NCBI GenBank assembly: GCA_963751355.1
Contig: CAVVVS010000111.1
Span: 1-64,000, forward strand
DNA length: 64,000 nt
Direction of reading: 5' to 3'
Origin: CAVVVS01 sp963751355
GTDB lineage: Bacteria > Bacteroidota > Ignavibacteria > Ignavibacteriales > Ignavibacteriaceae
Under the pieces are notes generated by a model, which did not search any database, was not told where the DNA came from, and saw only the letters and a program-made list of their open reading frames with translations. The position numbers were made by a program, and so were the translations under genes. Shown one piece after another: positions 37,422 to 46,058 of this stretch; the first letter of the stretch is position 1; every line of letters begins with the position of its first letter.

Positions 37422-38543
37422 ATGAGAATAGAAACAAAATCGGTTCATGCAGGAAGATCCGTTGACCCTGCAACAAAAGCAGTTACCCCGCCAATTTATT
37501 TATCAACTACATTTGAAAGAGAAACCAGCGGAGAATATCCAAAGGGCTACCATTATTCGCGCAGCAACAATCCCAATAGGGAATCCCTAGAAAAATGCAT
37601 AACCGAACTTGAAGGAGGATTTAATTCAGCGGCATTCTCATCCGGCTCCGCCGCTGCTATGAGTATTTTCCAAACTTTATCGTCGGGGGATAATATTGTT
37701 GCACCCGACGATCTTTATCACGGAAATAGAAAATTAATGAAGCAGTTTTCCAAATGGGGAATAACGTCTACCTTTGTTGATATGTCGAATACAAAGAATA
37801 TTAAAGATGCTGTCCAAGAAAACACTAAATTGATTTGGGTCGAAACACCGTCTAACCCTTTATTAAAGATTACCGATATGGAAGCGGTATCAAAAATTGC
37901 TCGTTCATGCGGAGCAGTTTCTGTCTGTGATAATACATGGGGAACGCCTATACTGCAGCAGCCTTTTGAGTTTGGCATCGATCTGATATTGCATGCGACT
38001 ACGAAATATATCGGCGGGCATAGTGATGTTCTTGGAGGAATTGTTGTGACGAAAGAAGACAATGAATTATTCCAGAGTATTAAAGAAATTCAAAAGTCAG
38101 GCGGCGCGGTTCCTTCACCTTTTGAATGCTGGCTTGTTTTAAGAGGGGTCCAAACTTTACCGCTGCGGATTCGAGCACAATCCGAAAGTGCTTTTCAATT
38201 AGCCGAATTTTTACACAAGCAAAAGAATGTCTCAAAAGTCTATTATCCCGGTTTAGCAACACATCCTGGTCATCCGCTCGCTTCAGTTCAAATGAAATTG
38301 TACGGGGGAATGATATCAATTGAAGTTAATGGAACGGACAAAGATGCGATGCAGGTTGCGGCAAGGACAAAAATATTTACTCGCGCAACAAGCCTGGGCG
38401 GACTGGAGAGCCTGATTGAGCACCGCGCTTCCATGGAAGGACCGGATACCAAAACTCCCGGTACGCTGTTGCGTCTATCAATTGGACTTGAACATCCGGA
38501 AGATTTAATTGATGATCTTAAAGAAGCACTAGCGGGGATTTAA
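37422..38543 (+). CDS. Cystathionine gamma-synthase / trans-sulfuration PLP enzyme
   Basis: 373 residues, matching the Cys/Met metabolism PLP family (MetB, MetC, MGL). The N-terminus IETKSVHAGRSVDPATKAVTPPIYLSTTFE is typical; YHYSRSNNPNRESLE, SSGSAAAMSIFQ and DNTWGTPILQQPFEFG follow, and the PLP lysine is in HATTKYIGGHSDVLGG. The C-terminal SLGGLESLIEHRASMEG block is also standard. It joins, splits or transfers sulfur-containing side chains; MetB, MetC, cystathionine gamma-lyase and homocysteine-forming enzymes cannot be separated by eye. It stands alone. Confidence 0.93.
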   Translation: MRIETKSVHAGRSVDPATKAVTPPIYLSTTFERETSGEYPKGYHYSRSNNPNRESLEKCITELEGGFNSAAFSSGSAAAMSIFQTLSSGDNIVAPDDLYHGNRKLMKQFSKWGITSTFVDMSNTKNIKDAVQENTKLIWVETPSNPLLKITDMEAVSKIARSCGAVSVCDNTWGTPILQQPFEFGIDLILHATTKYIGGHSDVLGGIVVTKEDNELFQSIKEIQKSGGAVPSPFECWLVLRGVQTLPLRIRAQSESAFQLAEFLHKQKNVSKVYYPGLATHPGHPLASVQMKLYGGMISIEVNGTDKDAMQVAARTKIFTRATSLGGLESLIEHRASMEGPDTKTPGTLLRLSIGLEHPEDLIDDLKEALAGI

Positions 38544-38559
38544 TCATAACATCCTGCTC

Positions 38560-38934
38560 TCAATAAGTGATTCCTACCTGGGGATTTGGACCATACCGGT
38601 TATCGCGTGCTGATCCGTCCTGGAAAAAAAACACCAACAAAACAAGAGCACCTAAAATTGGTATGAAAGCAATCAGAATCCACCAGCCGCTCTTATTTGT
38701 ATCATGTAAACGGCGCACGGAGACGGCAAGGCCTGGAATGAATACCGCTAAAGAATAAATTGAACCTAGCAATCCAAAGCCAGGTATCATACCCAGACTA
38801 CCTGTTGAATAATCTACGAAATAAAGAATAATACTGATAATTATATTAAACAGAATAAAAAACCAATACTCTCTTCTTCTTGCCCTTCCGGAAAATACTG
38901 CGTAGTTCTTGAGAACTTCAATGTACCAATTCAT
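38560..38934 (-). CDS. DUF805-family inner-membrane protein
   Basis: 124 residues with about four membrane segments. The family pattern is clear: FSGRARRREYWFFILFN near the start, then RLHDTNKSGWWILIAFIPILGA and a C-terminal polar tail ending GPNPQ. DUF805 proteins are small inner-membrane proteins of unknown role, including E. coli YhaH and YhaI. The gene is convergent with the PLP-enzyme gene and ends 16 bases from it; no terminator was seen between them. Confidence 0.88.
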   Translation of the reverse strand: MNWYIEVLKNYAVFSGRARRREYWFFILFNIIISIILYFVDYSTGSLGMIPGFGLLGSIYSLAVFIPGLAVSVRRLHDTNKSGWWILIAFIPILGALVLLVFFFQDGSARDNRYGPNPQVGITY

Positions 38935-39220
38935 TTTATTCTCCTATTTATATAAATGTAATTTATTTATTAGACTTGCAAATAATTACTTCCTCTTTTA
39001 GAGAAGAGAATAAATATTCTCCAACTATCGTATTTAATGTTTAGGATGTGTATAAAATAAATTCAATCAAAAAATTTATTAGGTTTGGTCCGCATTTTTA
39101 AATTATGAAAAACAAATTAGTTATGCAAATTATAATCTGTAATATTTCTAGTAAAGGTAATGTTTAGTTATCATTTAATTATAAAATAACTTATGTTTTA
39201 AATTATTTATAATTATTATA

Positions 39221-39844
39221 TTGAAAATATTGCAGCAGGATAAAAAACACTGGTATGACGGCTGGTTCTACGATAGATTTATTGCACCGAACCAGGATAA
39301 AATGTTTAAAACTATATCATCTCTAATTGAAAGAGATAGTTCAATAATTGACATTGGCTGCGGAACAGGGCGGTTGGCATTTCAACTTTCTTCTAAATGT
39401 AATAAAGTAACAGGGATTGACCTTTCATCTAAAAATATAAAAACAGCTCAAACTTATCTCGATAGGAACAATTTCCCTAATGTTGAATTCATTCACGGGA
39501 ACACTTTGGCACTATCCGGTCAAATAAAAGAAAAGTTTGATTATGCAATTATCACATATGTAATTCATGAAGTTCCGCTAAATGAAAGAGAGAAATTTTT
39601 AAGTTCCGCAAGAGAAATTGCTTCAAAAATAATTATTGGGGACTATCTGGTGCCGCGCCCTCATGGATTTTGGAACTTATTAAACGAAGCTGTCGAATTC
39701 AGTGCAGGCAGTGATCATTATAAAAACTTTAAATTATTTGTTCAGCACGGCGGATTACCTTCTCTGGCTTCCGAAAATAATTTTAAAGTACTTCAAGAAA
39801 TTCGGAATAATCCTTCCACTTCTCACATTTTATTAATGGAATAA
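39221..39844 (+). CDS. Class I SAM-dependent methyltransferase (TTG start)
   Basis: 207 residues. Motif I is IDIGCGTGRLAF with the glycine-rich SAM loop, followed by VTGIDLSSKNI (motif II Asp) and the expected YAIITYVIHEV strand. The best start is TTG at 39221; no good ATG or ribosome site exists near it, and another TTG (39230) would give almost the same protein. The substrate is unknown. It ends 34 bases before the MFS transporter gene, with an AGGGGA ribosome site between, so the two may be co-transcribed. Confidence 0.85.
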   Translation: MKILQQDKKHWYDGWFYDRFIAPNQDKMFKTISSLIERDSSIIDIGCGTGRLAFQLSSKCNKVTGIDLSSKNIKTAQTYLDRNNFPNVEFIHGNTLALSGQIKEKFDYAIITYVIHEVPLNEREKFLSSAREIASKIIIGDYLVPRPHGFWNLLNEAVEFSAGSDHYKNFKLFVQHGGLPSLASENNFKVLQEIRNNPSTSHILLME

Positions 39845-39878
39845 CCATTTAATCTTAAAAGCTAAAAGGGGAAATAAA

Positions 39879-41510
39879 ATGCAGAAAGACGACCTGGAGA
39901 ATAAAGCAGAAGTAATAGAAAAAAAATTATCGAAAGTGGTTCATGATGCTTTTAAAGAATTGAACGAGACGTTTAGAGCATTTTTAAAAGCGCCGAAAGC
40001 ACTGTGGGGTATAAATCTTCCTTATATTCTCGAAGGGCTGGTCTATTTTGGTATATTAACAATACTTGGGAAATATTCTTCGGAAAATGTTGCGCTTCAA
40101 GATTATCAATCAGGATTGGTTTATAGCTTTGTTACAGGCGGAATAACATTTTCAATGCTTATACTCGGAGGCTTTACCGATAAATTGGGTGTAAGAAAAT
40201 CATTGGCAATTGCTTTTCTTGGAATGTTATTGGGAAGAGTTCTGATTGGGTTCTCCGGTTCTTTAGGTCTTGCAAACGGAATTTGGTCGCCTATGTTTTT
40301 TACGATGAGCAGCGGTTTATTACTTATGGTAATTTCTTATGGGTTATATCAGCCTGCTGCTTACGCCGGCGTAAAACGATACACCACTCCGCAAACCGCC
40401 GCAATGGGTTATGCCGTAATTTACGGTTTTATGAATCTTGGAGCATTCTTTTCCGGATTTATCTCATCTTTTACCCGGCAAAGTTTCGAGAAAACTTTCC
40501 CTCCAAACGGGTTAACAGCTGTATTTTGGGTTTATGTGGGAATAACATTTTTATCCCTTATCCTAACGGTCATTCTGTTAAGTAAAAAAAGTGATCGTGA
40601 TGCGGTTGCAAAAGTTAAAGCTTACAATAAAAAAGAGGGTGAGGCCGAAAGTGACGAAGAGGAGACATCTAAAACAAAAGAAAGGATTAATAATATTCCC
40701 CTTATTTTGTACAGCACGTTAGCAGTTACTTTTTTCCTAATGTCCGATCTTGCTTTTAAGGTTCCGCTGGATTTTGAAATTAAATTTTCAATTCTTGGTT
40801 TACCAGTTACTATTGATTTCTTTTTTACTCTTTTTATCCTGGCGTTTATTGTTTCGGTGTATGAATTTTTAAGACGCAGACCTCGGCATCCTTTCAGAGA
40901 TAAAAGATTTGCATTTTTTATTTTCATATTAGTCCCGGTACAAACCTTATTTGCACATAACTGGCTTACGATTCCTTATTATCTGGATCGGGCTTTTGCC
41001 GGTTCGGTTATCAGTAATTATTTTGAAATATTTTCTAATATTAATCCAATTTTAATTTTTTTACTTGCTCCCTTTGTAGCCGGCTTAACCGCGAAAGCCG
41101 ATGTTTATAAAATGATGATATACGGAACAATAATAATGGCTCTTCCCACATTCTTATTAACGATTGGACCTAATACTTACTTATTCCTTTTGTACGTGCT
41201 TTTAATGACGATTGGCGAAGCAATGTGGTCGCCGCGATTTTTACAGTGGGTTGCGGAAGTGGCTCCTAAAGGGATGACGGGGCTTTACATGGGGGTCGGT
41301 CAGTTTCCCTGGTTTTTAACTAAAGTTATTACGGGTTTCTATTCCGGTTGGTTTTTAATGAAGTACGTACCGCTGAATACACCACCTGAGGAAATGAATT
41401 CGGGTATTATGTGGTTCTATTATGGACTAATTGCGCTTATCACACCGATCGGACTAATCCTAGCAAAAAAATGGATGATGAAAGGTTTCAAAACGATAGC
41501 AGAAAGCTGA
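39879..41510 (+). CDS. MFS transporter, POT-like
   Basis: 543 residues with about 12-14 membrane segments. The first 40 residues are a charged helix (LENKAEVIEKKLSKVV), then membrane segments with an MFS motif A-like loop (GGFTDKLGVRKSLAIAFLGM) and a charged central loop (KKEGEAESDEEETSKTK). The pattern GYAVIYGFMNLGAFFSGF resembles peptide-type MFS carriers. It probably exports or imports a small solute; no substrate can be named. It follows a methyltransferase gene closely. Confidence 0.85.
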   Translation: MQKDDLENKAEVIEKKLSKVVHDAFKELNETFRAFLKAPKALWGINLPYILEGLVYFGILTILGKYSSENVALQDYQSGLVYSFVTGGITFSMLILGGFTDKLGVRKSLAIAFLGMLLGRVLIGFSGSLGLANGIWSPMFFTMSSGLLLMVISYGLYQPAAYAGVKRYTTPQTAAMGYAVIYGFMNLGAFFSGFISSFTRQSFEKTFPPNGLTAVFWVYVGITFLSLILTVILLSKKSDRDAVAKVKAYNKKEGEAESDEEETSKTKERINNIPLILYSTLAVTFFLMSDLAFKVPLDFEIKFSILGLPVTIDFFFTLFILAFIVSVYEFLRRRPRHPFRDKRFAFFIFILVPVQTLFAHNWLTIPYYLDRAFAGSVISNYFEIFSNINPILIFLLAPFVAGLTAKADVYKMMIYGTIIMALPTFLLTIGPNTYLFLLYVLLMTIGEAMWSPRFLQWVAEVAPKGMTGLYMGVGQFPWFLTKVITGFYSGWFLMKYVPLNTPPEEMNSGIMWFYYGLIALITPIGLILAKKWMMKGFKTIAES

Positions 41511-41728
41511 AGACAGTTTGAAAAAGGAAATACTATAACAAATTATTCTATTTTTGATACTCACTAAATATTTAACAGTGTAGACGAAGGCTTGTATGAA
41601 TGCACGTTATTGGTTGGATGACTAAATTAACTATTTTTTCCATTAGTAATTTGAAGATGTGAATTTTAGTATATAAATAATATCATCCTTTGAGATTTAA
41701 TTTATTGTGGTGTTTTTTTATATAATAG

Positions 41729-42349
41729 TTACACGTCTTTTTTCTTATTCGAAGCAATCAAGGCATGGTTTAATGTAGTCTCAATCTCATCAACATTTTT
41801 GTATGAACTTTTAATTATTTCTTTCGTTTCTTCCCATGAAAAATTCCCGCGGGTATGAGGTTCTCCATACTTGTGCAGATGAACTTCATCCATCACATCA
41901 AATCCCTTTTGATTAAAATCAGCTATTAATAATATTCCTGACGATGAATGTACCCTGATTAATTCCTTAATGCATTTGCGGGGATTATCCAGATGATGAA
42001 TTGTATTTACCGTTTCAATATTTAACAAAGAATTATTGTTGAACGGAAGCGACTCAAGATTTAGCAAAATAAATTTTACTTTACTAATATAATTTTCCGT
42101 AATCCTTGTTATAGCTTTCTCTCTATCTTCATCGGATAAGTCAGCGGTTATTACATTCAGATTAAATCTCGTTAAAAGTGAGGTCATTCTGCCTGTACCT
42201 GTAGCGAAATCAAATATAGTTTCTTCCGGCTTCAGATCTAGTGCATAAATCATTTCAATATATTCATCCAATAAATTGTATCCTCGTTCGGAAAGCAGTT
42301 TATCTGTATCCGAAGCCGGAATTGAATCTATAATTGTTTTCTTATTCAT
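41729..42349 (-). CDS. Class I SAM-dependent methyltransferase, last gene of the metal-associated cluster
   Basis: 206 residues. Motif I is IFDFATGTGRMTSLL, motif II is NVITADLSD, and the loop NTIHHLDNPRKCIKEL is common in the Methyltransf_11 group. It overlaps the OsmC gene by 8 bases (ATGA-type overlap), so it is translationally coupled. Co-location with a DUF134 regulator, a NifX-like metallocluster protein and a metal exporter raises the idea of a metalloid or thiol methylation role, but no conserved Cys triad of arsenite methyltransferases is seen, so this is not ArsM by motif. Confidence 0.82.
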   Translation of the reverse strand: MNKKTIIDSIPASDTDKLLSERGYNLLDEYIEMIYALDLKPEETIFDFATGTGRMTSLLTRFNLNVITADLSDEDREKAITRITENYISKVKFILLNLESLPFNNNSLLNIETVNTIHHLDNPRKCIKELIRVHSSSGILLIADFNQKGFDVMDEVHLHKYGEPHTRGNFSWEETKEIIKSSYKNVDEIETTLNHALIASNKKKDV

Positions 42350-42779
42350 TGTTTTTCTTTGTCTCTATTCTATACGAATGAGTGATTTCCATGGCTTTTT
42401 CAAACATCCTTGTCACGCCGCAATATTTTGTTTGTGAAAGTTCGATAGCTCTTTCCACATCTTTTGTATTTATATTATCACCATAGAATACATATTCGAT
42501 ATGAAGCTTGGTAAAAACCTGCGGATGTTCTTCGGAGACTTCTGTTTCAATATTCATTTCAAACCCGTCCAAATTTACTCGTTTCTTTGTGAGTATCGAA
42601 GCAACATCGCTTCCCGTGCATCCACCGAGCCCGAGTAATAATAATTCTTTAGGTCTGATCCCGGCATCGCTTCCGCCAAATTTTTCAGTACCATCCATTG
42701 TTATCCAATGATTTGAGTCTGTTTTACCAACAAACGTAATCCCTCTTAATTGTTTTATAAATGCTTTTCTAGTAGCCAT
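42342..42779 (-). CDS. OsmC-family protein
   Basis: 145 residues. The family pattern is seen as GSDAGIRPKELLLLGLGGCTGSDVASILTKKR, with the first Cys of the pair, and the second near TKYCGVTRMFEK, where an active-site Cys is expected. OsmC/Ohr proteins reduce hydroperoxides with thiols. Because the family also includes binding proteins, a peroxidase activity is likely but unproven. It overlaps the downstream methyltransferase gene by 8 bases and follows the exporter gene by 42 bases. Confidence 0.85.
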   Translation of the reverse strand: MATRKAFIKQLRGITFVGKTDSNHWITMDGTEKFGGSDAGIRPKELLLLGLGGCTGSDVASILTKKRVNLDGFEMNIETEVSEEHPQVFTKLHIEYVFYGDNINTKDVERAIELSQTKYCGVTRMFEKAMEITHSYRIETKKNNE

Positions 42780-42821
42780 GTTTTTCCTTTCTGTTTTTGC
42801 CTGACTTTAAAAATATGATTT

Positions 42822-43667
42822 CTAAAAACCAATAAAGTAAATTATTAATCCCAGCGTAATTCCGAAGAAGAAATTAAATATCTTAATTAATACCGAATCT
42901 TTTACTGAATAGGATAACATCGGTAACAGCCCGTGACCGTCCTGCACCATAGAATTAGTAAGTAGGACGGAAAATGGAATCAAACCGTTTGCAAACATAG
43001 TAACAATTATCAAGTTTGGTCCCGATTCCGGGATAAGCCCTATTAAAGCTCCCACCAGCAGCAGAAGCAAAGTGTATTCCGAAGCTAATCTTTGTATGTG
43101 CCAATGGGAGAGTCCGATGTTAAGAAGAAATAAAGCGCCGAATGTCCAAAGAAACGTTTTCCAGATGTGCTTTCTAACAATGTGAGCCCAGATGTGTTCT
43201 TTTAGATAATGTTTATAGTTTTTTTCACGATCTTTATGATACTGCCTGACTTCACAGTCTTGGGAAACCTGGATATGAAATTTCCTCACCATGTAATCAG
43301 TCATCTTACCTGCAAAGATTCCTATAATGAATAATATTGCAAATAATAAGATCGCTGTTTTAGGAAACATAGCGAGCATAACGAAAGCTTCGTCTCCGGA
43401 AGCAGCAAGCATTGCCCCGCTGATAGCGCCGAACCCTATCATTCCGTGCATATATAAACTGACTCCGGCAAATGCTCCGACACAGCCGGGCATGGAACCG
43501 ATGAAGGAAGTTACTATGTATTGTTTCCATTTTGATTGAACGCGAAGTATATTTGATAATTTCCCTCTGGTCCATACATTTAATAAATCAACGGCAATCA
43601 TCATTAGAAGTACAAATAAAGTTATCTGCAGACTTTCAAAAAACACATCTAATGTTGCATTCAGCAT
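42822..43667 (-). CDS. ArsP_2-type 10-TM heavy-metal exporter
   Basis: 281 residues with about eight to ten membrane segments. The motif SFIGSMPGCVGAFAGVSLYMHGMIGFGA followed by GDEAFVMLAMFPK is typical of the putative heavy-metal/manganese exporter group (ArsP_2). A central cytoplasmic loop rich in His, Lys and Cys (about residues 130-170) may gather metal. GLIPESGPNLIIVTMFANGLIPFSV repeats part of the first half, indicating an internal duplication. It lies between the NifX-like and OsmC genes on one strand. The substrate (Mn, As or other) is not certain. Confidence 0.8.
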   Translation of the reverse strand: MLNATLDVFFESLQITLFVLLMMIAVDLLNVWTRGKLSNILRVQSKWKQYIVTSFIGSMPGCVGAFAGVSLYMHGMIGFGAISGAMLAASGDEAFVMLAMFPKTAILLFAILFIIGIFAGKMTDYMVRKFHIQVSQDCEVRQYHKDREKNYKHYLKEHIWAHIVRKHIWKTFLWTFGALFLLNIGLSHWHIQRLASEYTLLLLLVGALIGLIPESGPNLIIVTMFANGLIPFSVLLTNSMVQDGHGLLPMLSYSVKDSVLIKIFNFFFGITLGLIIYFIGF

Positions 43668-43721
43668 ATTTATCTTCCGGCTAAATTAATCTTCTAAAGT
43701 TTCTTAACTATTTGAAGGCTG

Positions 43722-43770
43722 AAGGTATACGGGCAGTCTAAGATATTTTTTTAACCAGCCGTTATACCTT
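43722..43770 (-). repeat. Inverted repeat between the NifX-like and exporter genes
   Basis: AAGGTATA with CGG (43722-43732) pairs with CCG and TATACCTT (43759-43770), 11 pairs with one bulge across about 26 bases. It lies in the non-coding space before the exporter gene as read on the minus strand. It may attenuate or process the mRNA. It does not match a Mn riboswitch that I know. Confidence 0.4.
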
Positions 43771-43844
43771 TATTCCTAATACTTATATACCTTTTTTGAA
43801 ATATAACAGATTTAAAATTCATAAGGTAAATTTAGCAAATCAAT

Positions 43845-44240
43845 TCAATGATGACAGCTATTTTCTTCCTTGATTTCCAATTCACCATTTAAGTATTTCG
43901 TAACGGCATCATCGGCAATTCTTTCATCTGTAAGAACTGGTTTAATTCCGTTTGCTTCCAGCTCTTCGATTAAACGCCAGCCGCCGCTTTGGAATATTAA
44001 CGCACTGCATCCGTTTAATGCATCAATAAGATTTTGATGACCGTGTCCATGACCTTCTCCGTGATGATGTTCATGCTGACCCTCTTCCTGCTGATGCATC
44101 CTATGATGGGTAAAAGTATTTTCAAGATAAGATTTGCTTATTATGCTATTCTCATCAGTTTCATAAATTAAAAATCCTTTACACCTTCCTATATGACCAG
44201 ATACTGATGTTTTGTTATTACTTGCTACTGCAATTTTCAT
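43845..44240 (-). CDS. NifX/NifB-like iron-molybdenum cofactor family protein with a His-rich insertion
   Basis: 131 residues. The fold is seen from MKIAVASNNKTSVSGHIGRCKGFLIYE, the usual start of the NifX/NafY/NifB C-terminal family, and GCSALIFQSGGWRLIEELEANGIKPVLTDE. Between lies a run with ten His in about 27 residues (44080-44160 region), and the C-terminus ends SCHH. This suggests binding of several metal ions. It ends well before the exporter gene and follows the DUF134 regulator by 14 bases, so the two are coupled. Metal chaperone or sensor is a reasonable guess. Confidence 0.85.
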   Translation of the reverse strand: MKIAVASNNKTSVSGHIGRCKGFLIYETDENSIISKSYLENTFTHHRMHQQEEGQHEHHHGEGHGHGHQNLIDALNGCSALIFQSGGWRLIEELEANGIKPVLTDERIADDAVTKYLNGELEIKEENSCHH

Positions 44241-44254
44241 TTTATATCTCCCTG

Positions 44255-44641
44255 TTAATTTTTACAATGCGGGCAATCGACCGTTTCCCTGCGATTTCTA
44301 ATTCGCTTTCTGAAACCGCACTTCGAACAGATAAACCAGAAAGCGTTTTTCATTTCGCTGCTTATATCATCGGATATTCTAATTGCTTTACCGTTGAGTA
44401 TCCCGTCTGCTATTTTTTCGTGAGCCCGGTTAACAATTCTTCCGAATGTTTGCCTGGAAATTTTCATTTTCGCGGCTGCATCCTCTTGTGAGAGATTGAG
44501 GAAATCTCCCAGACGAATAGCCTCAAGCTCATCTTCTTCGAGTAAAATTTCTTCCAGCTCGTGCATTGGAATTCCCCTCGGCTTGAAATAATAACAAGCA
44601 GGGTTGCAGGTAATTTTTCTATGTTTTTTTGGTCGTGCCAT
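44255..44641 (-). CDS. DUF134-family DNA-binding protein
   Basis: 128 residues. The family is recognised by MARPKKHRKITCNPACYYFKPRGIPM, ILLEEDELEAIRLGDFLNLSQEDAAAKMKISRQTFGRIVNRA (helix-turn-helix) and a C-terminal Cys pair CSKCGFRKRIRNRRETVDCPHC, a zinc-ribbon-like finger. DUF134 proteins are small sigma-like or repressor-like regulators linked with metallocluster proteins of the NifX type. It starts 10 bases from a perfect 20-bp palindrome in its own promoter, so auto-regulation is likely. Confidence 0.9.
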   Translation of the reverse strand: MARPKKHRKITCNPACYYFKPRGIPMHELEEILLEEDELEAIRLGDFLNLSQEDAAAKMKISRQTFGRIVNRAHEKIADGILNGKAIRISDDISSEMKNAFWFICSKCGFRKRIRNRRETVDCPHCKN

Positions 44642-44651
44642 TATTTTATAA

Positions 44652-44671
44652 TTATGAGCATATGCTCATAA
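44652..44671 (-). promoter_or_regulatory. Perfect 20-bp palindromic operator upstream of the DUF134 gene
   Basis: TTATGAGCATATGCTCATAA reads the same on both strands over all 20 bases. It is 10 bases from the start codon and immediately follows the -7 box, so it covers the expected transcription start. A repressor bound here would block initiation. The natural candidate is the DUF134 protein itself. Confidence 0.75.
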
Positions 44672-44702
44672 CAAAAATATATTTATTCGGAGTCATTGTC
44701 AA
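44672..44702 (-). promoter_or_regulatory. Promoter of the DUF134-nifX-like-exporter cluster
   Basis: On the minus strand TTGACA (44702-44697) is followed, after 20 bases counted from the TTG, by TATTTTTG (44679-44672). This fits the Bacteroidota form (TTG/TTTG, 19-21, TAnnTTTG) and also a sigma70-like -35. The operator lies directly downstream. Confidence 0.65.
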
Positions 44703-45107
44703 CAGAGTATTTAATGGAGTGATTGGTATATTTATTACGGAAATTAGGATTAAATCTGTTCAGTGATCATCCGGAAACAAGCATCATTTAGTAAGTTCAA
44801 GCTGTATGCATTCATTTTATTCTAAATTCAGTAGAAAATGAATTGTTTAATTGCCAAACTTGTTGATTGTTAAAAAACGATATAACTATTAGGTAATTTT
44901 ACTATATGAACTATAAGTGTGGATTTCTGGGATTAGGTTTTATTTGGTTTTCCCAAATTTAATTAAATAACAGTCAAGTGTAACTAAAATAATTACTTCC
45001 CGCATCGGGTAAACGGATATAAGTTTCTAATTACATGTATGCAATAACCATGAGAAAAATCTAAAAATAAAAATTAAAGAATATTTTAAAAATTTATTAT
45101 TCAAACA
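44703..45107. other. Divergent intergenic region between the DUF134 and etfB genes
   Basis: About 400 bases of AT-rich DNA. Beyond the two promoters annotated at its ends I see no gene, RNA or long repeat. Confidence 0.35.
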
Positions 45108-45140
45108 TTTGTTAAACATCAAAGATTTTTTGTAATTTTG
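45108..45140 (+). promoter_or_regulatory. Bacteroidota-type promoter of the etfBA-acd operon
   Basis: TTTG (45108-45111), a 21-base spacer and TAATTTTG (45133-45140) match the TTTG/TAnnTTTG consensus exactly. The ATG of etfB is 23 bases further on, after AGGGG. Confidence 0.7.
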
Positions 45141-45162
45141 AAGGTCAAAATACAGGGGCATT

Positions 45163-46053
45163 ATGGGAATACATAGTATAGTAATGGTCAAACAGGTTCC
45201 GGATACCGCTAATATTTCGGGACAGGTTATGAAAGACGACGGCACGGTTAATAGGGCGAAACTTCCTGCTATTTTTAATCATGAAGATAGAGTTGCATTA
45301 GAATTAGCTTTACGGGTCAAAGACCGTGAAGGCGGAAAGGTAACCGTTATTACAATGGGACCTCCGCGGGCATCCGATGTATTGCGCGAATGCCTCTACA
45401 TGGGTGCAGATGAAGCAGTTTTAATCAGCGACAGAAAATTTGCCGGTGCTGATACCCTTGCAACATCTTATGTCTTATCGGAAGCGATTAAAAAAATAGG
45501 TGATTACGATTTAATCTTTGCAGGTCGGCAGGCAATAGACGGCGATACTGCCCAGGTCGGTCCGCAAACCGCAGAAAAATTGAACATACCGCAGATAACC
45601 TACACAGAAGAGATACTTGAGATCAAAAATAAAAAAGCAAAAGTCCGGCGTAAAATTGAAGGCGGTTTTGAAATACTAGAATCGGCTTTGCCTGTTCTTA
45701 TCACTGTTTTAAAAGATGCAAGTTTTCCACGCCCTTTCAAAGCAAAAAGGATTATGGCATATAAAAATGCAAAAACTTTGATGGAACTTGAAAAAATAAC
45801 CGAAGGAAATTCACTTGTTTACATAGACCAATTAAAAGAAGAATATATATCCAAAGGACTGTACATAAGAACATTGACCATGGATGATCTGCAGTTAGAC
45901 CCTAAAAGATGCGGAGTTCATGGCTCGCCCACCAAAGTACATAAAGTTGAATCTGTTGTACTTGCTGGCGGTAATCACCAAATTATTGAGCCGACAAAAA
46001 CCGGAGTCGGATATTTAATTGACAAATTAATGGAAGATCACATTCTAGGATAA
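45163..46053 (+). CDS. etfB: Electron transfer flavoprotein subunit beta
   Basis: 296 residues. With EtfA it carries electrons from acyl-CoA dehydrogenases to the quinone pool. The sequence IVMVKQVPDTANISGQVM near the start, VTVITMGPPRASDVLRECLYMGADEAVLISD and LIFAGRQAIDGDTAQVGPQTAEKL (AMP/FAD-region loop of the family) are diagnostic. The length is slightly above that of mammalian-type beta subunits (about 255), the larger size being common in Bacteroidota-type and FixA-like proteins. It starts the operon etfB-etfA-acyl-CoA dehydrogenase; 5 bases separate it from etfA. Confidence 0.95.
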   Translation: MGIHSIVMVKQVPDTANISGQVMKDDGTVNRAKLPAIFNHEDRVALELALRVKDREGGKVTVITMGPPRASDVLRECLYMGADEAVLISDRKFAGADTLATSYVLSEAIKKIGDYDLIFAGRQAIDGDTAQVGPQTAEKLNIPQITYTEEILEIKNKKAKVRRKIEGGFEILESALPVLITVLKDASFPRPFKAKRIMAYKNAKTLMELEKITEGNSLVYIDQLKEEYISKGLYIRTLTMDDLQLDPKRCGVHGSPTKVHKVESVVLAGGNHQIIEPTKTGVGYLIDKLMEDHILG

Positions 46054-46058
46054 ACACA

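Noticed and set aside
41729..42349. Arsenite methyltransferase
   Set aside because: The gene lacks the conserved Cys set of ArsM despite its place beside a metal exporter.
43668..43844. Mn-responsive riboswitch before the exporter gene
   Set aside because: An inverted repeat is present, but I do not see the conserved loops of the yybP-ykoY element.
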